In this document: positions 12,130 through 19,643 of the stretch, piece after piece | How positions within the stretch are numbered: position 1 is the first letter of the stretch | Layout: every line of letters starts with the position of its first letter | From: VRUE01 sp963824705 | Lineage (GTDB): Bacteria > Actinomycetota > Thermoleophilia > Solirubrobacterales > 70-9 | Length of the DNA stretch: 64,000 nucleotides | Direction of reading: 5' to 3' | NCBI GenBank assembly: GCA_963824705.1 | Contig: CAWGQE010000003.1 | Span: forward strand, 248,001-312,000 | The notes under the pieces: model-generated | What the model was told of the DNA's origin: nothing | Databases searched by the model: none | Seen by the model: the letters and a program-made list of their open reading frames with translations, nothing else | Program-made: the position numbers and the translations under genes

Positions 12130-12912
12130 ATGTCTCGTGCCCTTCGTGCGATTGGGTCGCGCTTGCCCCAGGGCTGGGGCGATGCGTGCCGCCAGCTCGG
12201 CATCCTGGTCGGTGTCGACGTCGCCTACGAGCTGGTCCGCGGCATCGCCGACGGTCAGCGCTCTGAGGCCATCGTCCATGGGCAGCAGGTAATCGACTTC
12301 GAGCGCTCGACCCACACCCTGTTCGAGCCCAGCCTGCAGGCGTTCTTCCTCCCCGCGCACTGGGTGATCGACCTCGCCAACCAGCTCTACCTCAACGCGC
12401 AGTTCTCGATCGCGCTCGGCTTCCTGGTCTGGCTCTACCTCTTCCGCAACGAGTCCTACTACTTCGTCCGCAACATGTTCGTCGTCTCGATGGGGATCGC
12501 GCTGATCGGCTACACGCTGTATCCGACCGCGCCACCGCGGATGTTCCCCGAACACGGCTTCGTCGACACGATCACCGATTTCTCCAACGTCAACCACGAT
12601 TCCAGCCTGGCCAAAGTCTTCATCAACCCCTACGCGGCGGTGCCGAGTATGCACTGCGCGTTTGCGCTGATGATCGGCGGCACCGGCGTCAGGGTCTGCC
12701 GCCATTGGATCCCGAAAGCCTTCTGGGCCGCCTGGCCGCTGCTGATCGCCTGGGTCGTGATCGTTACCGGCAACCACTACTGGGTCGATGTCGGGCTAGG
12801 CTGGACGGTCGCAATCTCCTCAGCTCTAATCGCCCAGGCGCTGCTGGCCAGGGCCCGCCCCGAGGCCTGGGCATGGCGGAGCCGTTTTTCCCCTCGGGAG
12901 GCTGAGGCATAG
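12130..12912 (+). CDS. PAP2-family phosphatase / inositolphosphotransferase-like membrane protein
   Basis: This 260-residue integral membrane protein has about six transmembrane helices and the PAP2 catalytic motifs: VPSMHCAFAL (His and adjoining motif), then GNHYWVDVGLGW with the second catalytic His. PSMH and HYWVD contexts are typical of the Aur1/inositolphosphotransferase branch. It sits just before a CDP-alcohol phosphatidyltransferase and inositol-1-phosphate synthase, so a role in inositol phospholipid metabolism is plausible but inferred. The start at ATG 12130 fits the beginning of the conserved region. The stop codon is 1 nt before the structured element at 12914. Confidence 0.85.
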   Translation: MSRALRAIGSRLPQGWGDACRQLGILVGVDVAYELVRGIADGQRSEAIVHGQQVIDFERSTHTLFEPSLQAFFLPAHWVIDLANQLYLNAQFSIALGFLVWLYLFRNESYYFVRNMFVVSMGIALIGYTLYPTAPPRMFPEHGFVDTITDFSNVNHDSSLAKVFINPYAAVPSMHCAFALMIGGTGVRVCRHWIPKAFWAAWPLLIAWVVIVTGNHYWVDVGLGWTVAISSALIAQALLARARPEAWAWRSRFSPREAEA

Positions 12913-12913
12913 A

Positions 12914-13024
12914 GGCCACCCCGGTAGGGGTGAAACGTCTTGTACTTTTTCGTCAACCGCCTCCGGGCGTCAGCCCAATCGCGATCCACCGAAAAAGTTA
13001 AGTGGAACCCCTGCCGGGGTGGCC
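12914..13024 (+). repeat. structured palindromic element, copy 2 (unrecognised family)
   Basis: This has the same architecture as the element at 9941-10053. Outer arms GGCCACCCCGG/CCGGGGTGGCC differ in sequence from copy 1 but pair perfectly. AGGGGT/ACCCCT replaces AGGGCT/AGCCCT (a compensatory change). The internal loop GAAACGTCTTGTA / TTAAGTGGA, the helix CTTTTTCG/CGAAAAAG and the GGGC-GTCA-GCCC hairpin are conserved. The distance between the conserved blocks is identical in both copies. It starts 1 nt after the PAP2 stop codon and ends 20 nt before the next start. Confidence 0.85.
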
Positions 13025-13044
13025 TTCGTTTAGCCTCATGTGCA

Positions 13045-13710
13045 ATGGAGTCACCGGCCCCTCCCCGGGTCCCCAGTCATCGCCGCAACGGGCGCCAGCC
13101 GCGCAACGGGCAGGAGCTTCGCTCCTACGCTCGGGAGCGCCTGATCGAGTCGCGGCTGACCCCGAACGCGATCTCGGTCGCCGGCCTGATCGGTAACCTG
13201 ATCGCCGCCGCCCTGGTCACGCAGCGGCTCTTCTTCTTGGCCGGGATCGCCTTCATCCTCGGCTCGGTGATGGACACGCTCGACGGCCGCTACTCGCGGA
13301 TGTCGGGCAAGGGGACGCTGTTCGGAGCCTTCCTCGACTCGACCCTCGACCGGATCGAGGAGGGGATCGTGCTGGCCGCGGTGGCCGGCTACTTCGCCGC
13401 GACCGGCGACGATTTCGCCGCCGCGATGTGCGTCGTCGCCGTGCTCGGCTCGCTGATGGTCTCCTACACCCGCGCCCGCGCCGAGGCGCTGGGGGTCGAG
13501 TGCAAGGTGGGGTTGGCGACGCGGCCCGTGCGGGTAGTAATACTCTCGATTGGCTTGGTCTTCGCCAAGGGCGCCGGGCTCGGCGATTTCGAGCTTCTGG
13601 CGCCAGCGGTCTACCTGATCGCGGTGTTGACCATCGTGACGACGATCCAACGCGTGTGGCACGTCCGAAACGAGCTATCGAGAGAGGCCTCGCGGCCGCC
13701 CGAGCTGTAA
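13045..13710 (+). CDS. CDP-alcohol phosphatidyltransferase, probable phosphatidylinositol-phosphate synthase
   Basis: This 221-residue membrane protein carries the CDP-alcohol phosphotransferase signature with the expected Asp residues: DTLDGRYSRMSGKGTLFGAF then LDSTLD (Ser in place of the usual Ala before the Arg). In actinobacteria this family joins CDP-diacylglycerol to inositol 1-phosphate, and the next gene makes inositol 1-phosphate, so I infer phosphatidylinositol-phosphate synthase; phosphatidylglycerophosphate synthase is the alternative. I start at ATG 13045. The open frame extends upstream only through the structured repeat element. A hairpin at 13721-13742 follows the stop. Confidence 0.8.
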   Translation: MESPAPPRVPSHRRNGRQPRNGQELRSYARERLIESRLTPNAISVAGLIGNLIAAALVTQRLFFLAGIAFILGSVMDTLDGRYSRMSGKGTLFGAFLDSTLDRIEEGIVLAAVAGYFAATGDDFAAAMCVVAVLGSLMVSYTRARAEALGVECKVGLATRPVRVVILSIGLVFAKGAGLGDFELLAPAVYLIAVLTIVTTIQRVWHVRNELSREASRPPEL

Positions 13711-13720
13711 CCAGTCGGAG

Positions 13721-13742
13721 CGGTGGGTTAGTTTGCCCACCG
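13721..13742 (+). terminator. hairpin between the phosphatidyltransferase and inositol-phosphate synthase genes
   Basis: CGGTGGG (13721-13727) pairs with CCCACCG (13736-13742) around an 8-nt loop, 10 nt after the stop codon. Confidence 0.5.
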
Positions 13743-13771
13743 GCCAGATCGAGAGAGGAACTTAGAGCTTC

Positions 13772-14932
13772 ATGAGCGAGACGAACGGAGCAAACGGCAA
13801 CGGCGTCGCCCAGGCGGACGAGAAGGTCCGCGTCGCGATCGTCGGTGTCGGCAACTGCGCCAACTCCTTCATCCAGGGCATCCAGTACTACAAGGACGCC
13901 GACCCGGCAGACGAAGTCCCGGGCCTGATGCACGTCGACCTCGGCGGCTACCACGTTCGCGACGTCGAGTTCGTCGCCGCCTTCGACATCGACTCCGAGA
14001 AGGTCGGCAAGGACCTCTCCGAGGCGATCTGGTCGGGGCAGAACAACACGATCAAGTTCGCCGACGTCCCCGAGCTGGGCGTCAAGGTCGAGCGCGGCAT
14101 GACCCACGACGGGCTCGGCAAGTACCTCAAAGAGAAGATCGTCAAAGCGCCCGGCGAGACCGCCGACATCGTCGGCATCCTCAAAGAGACCAAGGCGGAC
14201 GTGCTGGTCTGCTACCTGCCGGTCGGCTCCGAGGACGCGGTCAAGTGGTACGTCGAGCAGGCGCTCGCCGCGGGCGTCGGCTTCGTCAACTGCCTGCCGG
14301 TCTTCATCGCCCGCGAGGACTATTGGGGCAAGCGCTTCGAGGATGCCGGGCTGCCGATCATCGGCGACGACATCAAGTCCCAGGTCGGCGCGACGATCGT
14401 CCACCGCCAGCTCGCCCGCCTCTTCCACGACCGCGGCGTGCGCGTCGAGCGCACCTCGCAGCTCAACGTCGGCGGCAACATGGACTTCTACAACATGCTC
14501 GAGCGCGAGCGGCTCGACTCGAAGAAGATCTCGAAGACCAACGCGGTCACCTCGATCATGGGTCACGACCTGCCCGCCGAGGACGTCCACGTCGGCCCCT
14601 CCGACTACGTCCCCTGGCTCACCGACCGCAAGTGGGCGCACATCCGCCTCGAGGGCAAATCCTTCGGCGACGTGCCGCTCAACCTCGAGCTCAAGCTCGA
14701 GGTCTGGGACTCGCCGAACTCGGCCGGCGTCGTGATCGACGCGGTGCGGATCATCAAGCTGGCGCTGAACAACGGCATCGCCGGCCAGCTCGACGGGCCG
14801 TCCAGCTACCTGATGAAGTCGCCGCACAGCCAGCGCCCCGACGACGAGGCGCGCGAGCAGACCGAGGAGTTCATCGGCAAGCACGCGCGTGGCAAGTCGC
14901 CGGCGCCCACCCCGGTCGAGACGAAGGCCTAG
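13772..14932 (+). CDS. ino1: myo-inositol-1-phosphate synthase
   Basis: This is a 386-residue enzyme of the actinobacterial/archaeal type that converts glucose 6-phosphate to inositol 1-phosphate with bound NAD. The Rossmann motif VRVAIVGVGNCANSFIQGI is near residue 22. The family's catalytic region includes QLNVGGNMDFYNML and SKKISKTNAVTSI, with the Lys-rich substrate site. The product feeds phosphatidylinositol and, in many actinobacteria, mycothiol synthesis. The upstream CDP-alcohol phosphatidyltransferase supports the lipid role. A hairpin directly after the stop ends the unit. Confidence 0.96.
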   Translation: MSETNGANGNGVAQADEKVRVAIVGVGNCANSFIQGIQYYKDADPADEVPGLMHVDLGGYHVRDVEFVAAFDIDSEKVGKDLSEAIWSGQNNTIKFADVPELGVKVERGMTHDGLGKYLKEKIVKAPGETADIVGILKETKADVLVCYLPVGSEDAVKWYVEQALAAGVGFVNCLPVFIAREDYWGKRFEDAGLPIIGDDIKSQVGATIVHRQLARLFHDRGVRVERTSQLNVGGNMDFYNMLERERLDSKKISKTNAVTSIMGHDLPAEDVHVGPSDYVPWLTDRKWAHIRLEGKSFGDVPLNLELKLEVWDSPNSAGVVIDAVRIIKLALNNGIAGQLDGPSSYLMKSPHSQRPDDEAREQTEEFIGKHARGKSPAPTPVETKA

Positions 14933-14961
14933 ATAAGAGTCGGCCACGCGCCGGCTCTTAT
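14933..14961 (+). terminator. hairpin terminator after ino1
   Basis: Arms ATAAGAGTCGGC and GCCGGCTCTTAT pair over 12 positions with one T-G wobble and a 5-nt loop. The 3' arm overlaps the -10 hexamer of the next gene, so ino1 termination and the next promoter share bases. Confidence 0.6.
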
Positions 14962-14964
14962 GCT
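14959..14964 (+). promoter_or_regulatory. -10 element TATGCT of a leaderless transcript
   Basis: TATGCT lies 6 nt before the GTG start at 14971, with the same hexamer and spacing as at 11152-11157. Confidence 0.5.
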
Positions 14965-14970
14965 TGCCCT

Positions 14971-16263
14971 GTGTCGGTGGAGCCGCTCTCGATAGTCCAG
15001 GTCACGCCCCACCGGCGGGGCACCGCCAACCGGGTCAACGAGTTCGTCGGGCGGCTGTCCGAGGAGCTGGAGCGGCGCGGCCACGAGGTGCGGCGGGTCT
15101 TCGCCGGCGACTCGACCAAGCGCCTGCTCGGCTCGAGTCCCCCCGACGTCGTCCACGTCCACGAGCCGTTCGCGCCGAGCGTCTCCTCGGCGGCGCTGCG
15201 CCACTCCTACTCGCTCAACGTCGCCACCTTCCACAAGCCGCAGGAGCGGGTGCTCTCGACCCAGGTGGCGCGTCCGCTGGTCGAGATCTTCTTCGGTCGC
15301 CTCGACGCCCGCACCGTCGCCACGCCGGCTACCGGCGAGCTGCTGGAGAGCTACTTCCCCGGGCCCTACGAGCTGGTCGAACCGGCGGGGGAGGGGCGCG
15401 ATTGGGCCGCTGTCGCGGCTGAGTTCGAAGCGATCTACCGGCGCCTGCTCGCTCGCCGGCACGACCCGACGGGCGACCCCGAGGTGCGGCGGCGAGTCGC
15501 CGAGCGCCCGCTCGTCGAGGTCGATCTGCACATGCACACCGACCACTCGCCCGACTGCGCGACGCCGGTAAAGGTGCTGCTGGAGACGGCGCGCGATCGC
15601 GGTCTCGGCGCGATCGCGATCACCGACCACAACGAGGTCTCCGGCGCTCTTGAGGCGCGGCGGATCGCGGCGGAGATGGGCGGCATCGAGGTGATCGTCG
15701 CCGAGGAGGTGAAGACCGCCGAGCAGGGCGAGGTGATCGGCCTCTTCCTAGAGGAGAAGATCCCGCGGGGGATGACGATGGCCGAGACGATCGCCGCGAT
15801 TCGCGACCAGGGGGGCCTCGTGTACGTCCCCCACCCGTTCGACCGCTTCCACTCGGTCCCCGACTACGAGCACCTGCTCGACATCGTCGAGGAGATCGAC
15901 ATCCTCGAGGTCTTCAACCCGCGGGTCGCCCTGACCGCCTTCAACGAAGAGGCCGAGCGCTTCGCCCGCAAGTACCGGATCGTCTCCGGCGCCGGCTCCG
16001 ACAGCCACGTGGCCCAGGGTCTGGGCAGCGTACGGGTGCGGATCCACGAGTTCGACGGCCCCGCCGAGTTCCTCGAGGCGATGCGCGACGCCGACATCAC
16101 CCGCAAGCACAAGAACCTCGTCTACGTGCAGGCGCTGAAGCTGCTGCAGACCGCGGGGCGGCCGAAGGCGCCGAAGCGCAGCGTCCCCGACGCCAAGCCG
16201 GTGCGGGGCGGGCGGCCGCGTGGGAAGCGGCGCTCGAACGGGCGGACCGCGAGCAAGAGCTGA
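14971..16263 (+). CDS. glycosyltransferase-like N-lobe fused to a PHP-domain phosphoesterase
   Basis: The protein is 430 residues. The first 170 resemble the N-terminal lobe of GT4 glycosyltransferases (IVQVTPHRRGTANRVNEFVG, PPDVVHVHEPFAPS, NVATFHK), but the sugar-nucleotide-binding C-terminal lobe is absent. A PHP domain starts near residue 187, with the metal-binding motifs VDLHMHTDHSPDC, ITDHNEVSGA, YVPHPFD and SGAGSDSHVA. PHP domains hydrolyse phosphoesters with bound metals. The C-terminus is Lys/Arg-rich. The GTG start is supported by the upstream hairpin and the -10 hexamer. The stop overlaps the next ATG (TGATG). Substrate unknown; a phosphorylated sugar or inositol compound is a guess from the neighbour ino1. 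Confidence 0.82.
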   Translation: MSVEPLSIVQVTPHRRGTANRVNEFVGRLSEELERRGHEVRRVFAGDSTKRLLGSSPPDVVHVHEPFAPSVSSAALRHSYSLNVATFHKPQERVLSTQVARPLVEIFFGRLDARTVATPATGELLESYFPGPYELVEPAGEGRDWAAVAAEFEAIYRRLLARRHDPTGDPEVRRRVAERPLVEVDLHMHTDHSPDCATPVKVLLETARDRGLGAIAITDHNEVSGALEARRIAAEMGGIEVIVAEEVKTAEQGEVIGLFLEEKIPRGMTMAETIAAIRDQGGLVYVPHPFDRFHSVPDYEHLLDIVEEIDILEVFNPRVALTAFNEEAERFARKYRIVSGAGSDSHVAQGLGSVRVRIHEFDGPAEFLEAMRDADITRKHKNLVYVQALKLLQTAGRPKAPKRSVPDAKPVRGGRPRGKRRSNGRTASKS

Positions 16264-16925
16264 TGCAGGAGGCTCGCGCGAAAGGAGCCGCGCCCGAGCC
16301 GTCAAAGAGATCGCCGAGCATGCCGGCGACCGACGACGAGATAAGAGAGAAGTACCTGGAGCGAGCGATCCGCGAGCTCAACCAGATGACTCACGAGCTG
16401 CAGGACTGCCCGCACTGCCCACGCGGCAAGTTGATGCCGGTGCTGGGCTCGGGCCACCCGCAGGCCGACGTCTTCATGATCAAGCACGCCCCCGGCGTCG
16501 CCGAGATCGAAGAGGGGGTTGCCTTCTACGGCCGCGCCGGCAACGCGCTGATGAAAAGCTTCAAACGGCTGGGGATCGACCCGCTGGTCGTCTACGGCAC
16601 GCTCTGCGTCAAGTGCCCGATCGCCGAGCCCGACCTGGCCGCCGAGGAGTGCGTGCGGCGGGTGGTCGAGGAGCTGGCGATCGTGCAGCCGAAGATCGTC
16701 GTCGTCATGGGCGAGCCCGCCCTGCGCGTCCTCAACCGCCTCGATGTCCCCCTCTCACGCAAGATCGAGCCGCGCGAAGGCGAGATCCAGCCCTTCACCC
16801 CGACCGTCGACGCCCTCTACACCCCCGACATCGACGAGTCGCTGGACGAAGAGAACGCCAAGGCGCGCTTCTGGCGCTCGTTCAAGGTGCTCGGGGAGTG
16901 GTACGAGGATTTGCCTCCGTATTAG
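16263..16925 (+). CDS. uracil-DNA glycosylase superfamily protein with degenerate active site
   Basis: The 220-residue protein has the fold markers of family 4/5 uracil-DNA glycosylases: iron-sulphur type Cys (CPHCPRGK, LCVKCP), FYGRAGNALMKSF in place of the usual PFVGRAG, and PKIVVVMGEPALRVL. The catalytic GEAPG..ED segment is instead KHAPGVAEIEEG, and the C-terminal HPS/HPAY-type motif is missing (ALYTPDIDES). It may therefore bind rather than excise uracil, or act on something else. The ATG at 16263 overlaps the upstream TGA by one base; a second Met at 16320 is also possible. Confidence 0.75.
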   Translation: MQEARAKGAAPEPSKRSPSMPATDDEIREKYLERAIRELNQMTHELQDCPHCPRGKLMPVLGSGHPQADVFMIKHAPGVAEIEEGVAFYGRAGNALMKSFKRLGIDPLVVYGTLCVKCPIAEPDLAAEECVRRVVEELAIVQPKIVVVMGEPALRVLNRLDVPLSRKIEPREGEIQPFTPTVDALYTPDIDESLDEENAKARFWRSFKVLGEWYEDLPPY

Positions 16926-16935
16926 CCGGTGATGG

Positions 16936-16954
16936 GGAGGGACCTTGTCCCTCC
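16936..16954. terminator. bidirectional hairpin between convergent genes
   Basis: GGAGGGAC and GTCCCTCC pair perfectly with a CTT loop between two convergent genes. Its right edge touches the stop codon of the LLM oxidoreductase. Confidence 0.6.
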
Positions 16955-17730
16955 TACGGAGCCGCGGCGATGGCGACGGAGGTCATCGCATCCACGTTGG
17001 CTGAGGCGAGGCCTCGAACGACCACTGTGTCGAGAGCGGTGTAAGAAGCTAGCTTCTTTTTCGCTGTGTCGCTGTCGGCGGCTGCCACGCCCACCGTGCC
17101 CTCGGGCTCGGCGAGGCGGTCGAAGTGGTTGCGGTAGCCGGCGTGGAGGTCGCGGTAGAAGGACTCCTCCTTGGCGAGGCGCTCGGCGGCGTCGGGGCCG
17201 ACGGCGGTGCGGACGTAGCCGAAGACCGGCGGGCACTCGCGGCCCGCCTCCTCGGCCCCGGCTTCGACCTGGAGCCTCGCGCGGGCGGCGAACTCCGGCG
17301 TCATCCAGTTGAAGAAGGCGCCGTCGAACTCGGCACCGGCGAGGGCGCACATCTTCGGTCCCATCGCGGCGAGGACGAGGCGGACGCCGGGCAGCGACTC
17401 GCGCAGCTCGGGCAGCGCCTCGCGCATCCGCGTCAGCGGCTTCTCGGAGAAGCCCGCCCCGACGCCGAGCCAAAGCTTCGAGCGGTCGAGGCCGAGCCGC
17501 TCGATATCGGCGGCGATCTTCTGCGGCGGGGTGCGGTCGAGCGCGATCACGGCGACGCCGAGGTCGGTCTCGGGTGCTGCGGCCGCGAACTCGGCGAGCG
17601 TCTCCAGCCCCTTGGCGCCGGGGTGGTCGTTGGACCAGACCGAGTCGTAGCCGAGCTCGGCGCAGCGAGCGGCAAGCGGCCGCGCTACGTCGGGGTCGAG
17701 CCCCGCGGCGACTCCGAAGCCCCGGGGCAT
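16954..17730 (-). CDS. LLM-class flavin/F420-dependent oxidoreductase
   Basis: This 258-residue protein matches the luciferase-like monooxygenase TIM barrel: YDSVWSNDHPGAKGLETLAE, a strand DLGVAVIALDRTPPQKIAAD, then LWLGVGAGFSEKPL. In actinobacteria many such enzymes use F420 or FMN; the substrate is unknown. It is somewhat shorter than typical members (about 300 residues). The ATG shares a base with the stop of the upstream methyltransferase gene, so the two form an operon with the gene at 19080. Confidence 0.82.
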   Translation of the reverse strand: MPRGFGVAAGLDPDVARPLAARCAELGYDSVWSNDHPGAKGLETLAEFAAAAPETDLGVAVIALDRTPPQKIAADIERLGLDRSKLWLGVGAGFSEKPLTRMREALPELRESLPGVRLVLAAMGPKMCALAGAEFDGAFFNWMTPEFAARARLQVEAGAEEAGRECPPVFGYVRTAVGPDAAERLAKEESFYRDLHAGYRNHFDRLAEPEGTVGVAAADSDTAKKKLASYTALDTVVVRGLASANVDAMTSVAIAAAP

Positions 17731-19079
17731 CAGGCGCCTCCCGCCTTCTCGAAGAGCGCGACGCACTCGATGTGGGGGGTCTGGGGAAACATGTCGACGG
17801 GCTTCACGCGGCGCAGGGTATAGCCCGCCTCGACCAGCTGCGCGGCGTTCGGCGCCAGCGTGGTCGGGTTGCAGGAGACGTAGACGATCCGCTTCGCCTC
17901 GCACTCGAGCACGCGGCGGACGATCTTCTGCGAGAGGCCGGGGCGGGGCGGGTCGAGCAGGACGACGTCGGGCTTGCCGGCCTTCTCGACCAGCGGCCGC
18001 ACGCCGGTGCGCGCGCTGCCGGCCATGAAGCGGGCGTTGCCGATCCCGTTTCGCTCGGCGTTGCGCTCGGCGTCGGCGATCGCGTCGGGGACGATCTCCA
18101 GTCCCCAGACCTCGCCGGCCTTGGCCGCCATCGTCAGGCCGATCGTGCCGATTCCGCAGTAGAGGTCGAAGACCCGCTCGCCGCCGCTCAGCCCGGCGTA
18201 ATCGGCGGCCACCGCATAGAGGCGCTCGGCCATCTCGGTGTTGGTCTGGAAGAAGGCGTTGTAGGACATCTCGAAGTCGAGCCCGCAGAGCTGCTCGCGC
18301 AGCATCTCCTCGCCGAGCACGCCTGTCGGCCCCTCGCTGCCGCCGCCCGAGCCGTCCTCGATCGCCGTGTGCAGGTCGACCGGCGGCTTGGGGAAGCGCT
18401 TCTGTGTGGTCACGAGGCGGGTCTGGATCTGGCTGCTGCGACGCCCCTCGCGCACGACCAGGTTGGTGAGGACGCCGGTGCCGGCGGGCCGGTCGTAGGG
18501 GGCCACCGATTCCTCGCGCGCCCATTCGCGCACCTCGTTGCGGGCGGCGTTGCCGCGCTCGGAGGCGAGCAGGCAGTCCTCGACCCCTACCACCAGATCC
18601 CAGCGGCCGCTGGCGTGGAAGCCGAGGACGGTCTCCTCGTCACGGGCGCCGAAGGAGTATTCGAGCTTGTTGCGGTAGCGCCACTGTTCCTGCGCCGGCT
18701 CGATCTCCTCCAGCTCGAAGCCGTCGAGGCCGCCGATCCGCCGCAGCGCCTCGTCGACCTGATCGCGCTTGTGGACCAGCTGCTGCTCGTAAGCGAGGCC
18801 CTGCCACGGCGCGCCCGGGCAGGGCTCGCCTTCGTGCAGGCAGCGGTTGGCGACGCGGTCGTTGCCGGGCCGCAGCAGCTCGACCGCTCGCGCCTCGGCG
18901 AAGCGGCCCTTCGGTTTGGTGATCTCGGCCCGGACCAGATCGCCCGGCAGCCCGCCGGCGACGAAGACCACGTAGCCGTCGACCCGGGCGACCCCCCGCC
19001 CGCCGAAGGCAAGCGAGTCGATCTCGACCTCAAGCAGCTCGCCGCGCCGCGGCCGCGTTGCAGTCCCGGCGCCGCTCAC
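17730..19079 (-). CDS. rlmD: RNA (uracil-5-)-methyltransferase, RlmD/RumA family
   Basis: The 449-residue protein has an N-terminal TRAM domain (RGELLEVEIDSLAFGGRGVA), a short Cys-bearing insert with fewer Cys than the E. coli iron-sulphur site, and a C-terminal SAM domain. Catalytic motifs are FDLYCGIGTIGL, VVLLDPPRPGLS and the Cys motif VYVSCNPTTLA. It should methylate C5 of a uridine in 23S rRNA or tRNA; which one cannot be decided here. The start is a GTG placed directly after the TAG of the preceding gene. Confidence 0.88.
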   Translation of the reverse strand: MSGAGTATRPRRGELLEVEIDSLAFGGRGVARVDGYVVFVAGGLPGDLVRAEITKPKGRFAEARAVELLRPGNDRVANRCLHEGEPCPGAPWQGLAYEQQLVHKRDQVDEALRRIGGLDGFELEEIEPAQEQWRYRNKLEYSFGARDEETVLGFHASGRWDLVVGVEDCLLASERGNAARNEVREWAREESVAPYDRPAGTGVLTNLVVREGRRSSQIQTRLVTTQKRFPKPPVDLHTAIEDGSGGGSEGPTGVLGEEMLREQLCGLDFEMSYNAFFQTNTEMAERLYAVAADYAGLSGGERVFDLYCGIGTIGLTMAAKAGEVWGLEIVPDAIADAERNAERNGIGNARFMAGSARTGVRPLVEKAGKPDVVLLDPPRPGLSQKIVRRVLECEAKRIVYVSCNPTTLAPNAAQLVEAGYTLRRVKPVDMFPQTPHIECVALFEKAGGA

Positions 19080-19544
19080 CTAGCCGAGTTTCTTGCGCGC
19101 GCGGCGCGCTGCCTGGGTTGCCTGTTTGCGCACCGGCGCGGTACGGCCGCCGACCTCTTTGCGCGCCTGCGTGACCAGTCGCTCCAGCTCTTTGAGCAGG
19201 CCGTCGGTCTGCCGGCGGCCGCGCTTGATCATGTCGGAGACCATCTTCTCGGCGTCGCCGCGGGTCATCCGCCCCCGCTTGACGGCGTCGTCGACGACCT
19301 CCTGCAGCCGGTCGCGGCTCAGGGTGACGCTGTGTTCGAGGCTCTCGCGGAACTGCTCGACGCTCTTGTCGAGGCCGGTGACGTTGCTCCGGTTTGCCGC
19401 TTTTTTGGCCGCTTTCGGTTTCGCTTTGCTTTTGGCTTTGGCTTTCGATTTCGAAGCCGGTTTGCGAGCGGACGCTTTTTTGGCGCGCGTCCCGGCTTTC
19501 GCTTTTTTCGTCGCTTTGCCGGACGACTGTTTTTTCGCGGCCAT
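19080..19544 (-). CDS. Lys/Ala-rich (histone H1-like tail) protein with phasin-like helices
   Basis: The 154-residue protein has an extremely Lys/Ala-rich N-terminal half (about residues 1-50, AKKA/KSKAK repeats) like bacterial histone H1-type tails. A helical C-terminal half (VEQFRESLEHSVTLSRDRLQ onward) resembles polyhydroxyalkanoate-granule phasins and their regulators. It could link granules or the nucleoid to DNA. The base use of the tail (AAA/AAG-rich, long runs of A/T on an otherwise GC-rich gene) stands out. It is the first gene of a three-gene operon with rlmD and the LLM oxidoreductase. Confidence 0.75.
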   Translation of the reverse strand: MAAKKQSSGKATKKAKAGTRAKKASARKPASKSKAKAKSKAKPKAAKKAANRSNVTGLDKSVEQFRESLEHSVTLSRDRLQEVVDDAVKRGRMTRGDAEKMVSDMIKRGRRQTDGLLKELERLVTQARKEVGGRTAPVRKQATQAARRARKKLG

Positions 19545-19586
19545 GCTCAGTTGCCTCCTGTCTCGCTGGGGGATTCGGATGTCGAG

Positions 19587-19623
19587 ACCGCAAAAACCCT
19601 TCTCCAGGGACGGTTTTTGCGGT
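19587..19623 (-). terminator. hairpin terminator after the EEP hydrolase gene
   Basis: ACCGCAAAAACC (19587-19598) and GGTTTTTGCGGT (19612-19623) are perfect 12-bp arms around a 13-nt loop. They lie 20 nt after the minus-strand EEP gene and before the gene at 19544. Confidence 0.65.
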
Positions 19624-19643
19624 TTCGACGACTGACTATCTCA

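Noticed and set aside
9968..13024. Conserved short peptide read through both structured elements (YFF...RASA...EKVKW.PC)
   Set aside because: The frame is shared, but the variable bases follow RNA pairing and not codon positions, and the peptide is fused to unrelated genes only by chance open frames. I treat it as a structural element; a real peptide cannot be fully excluded.
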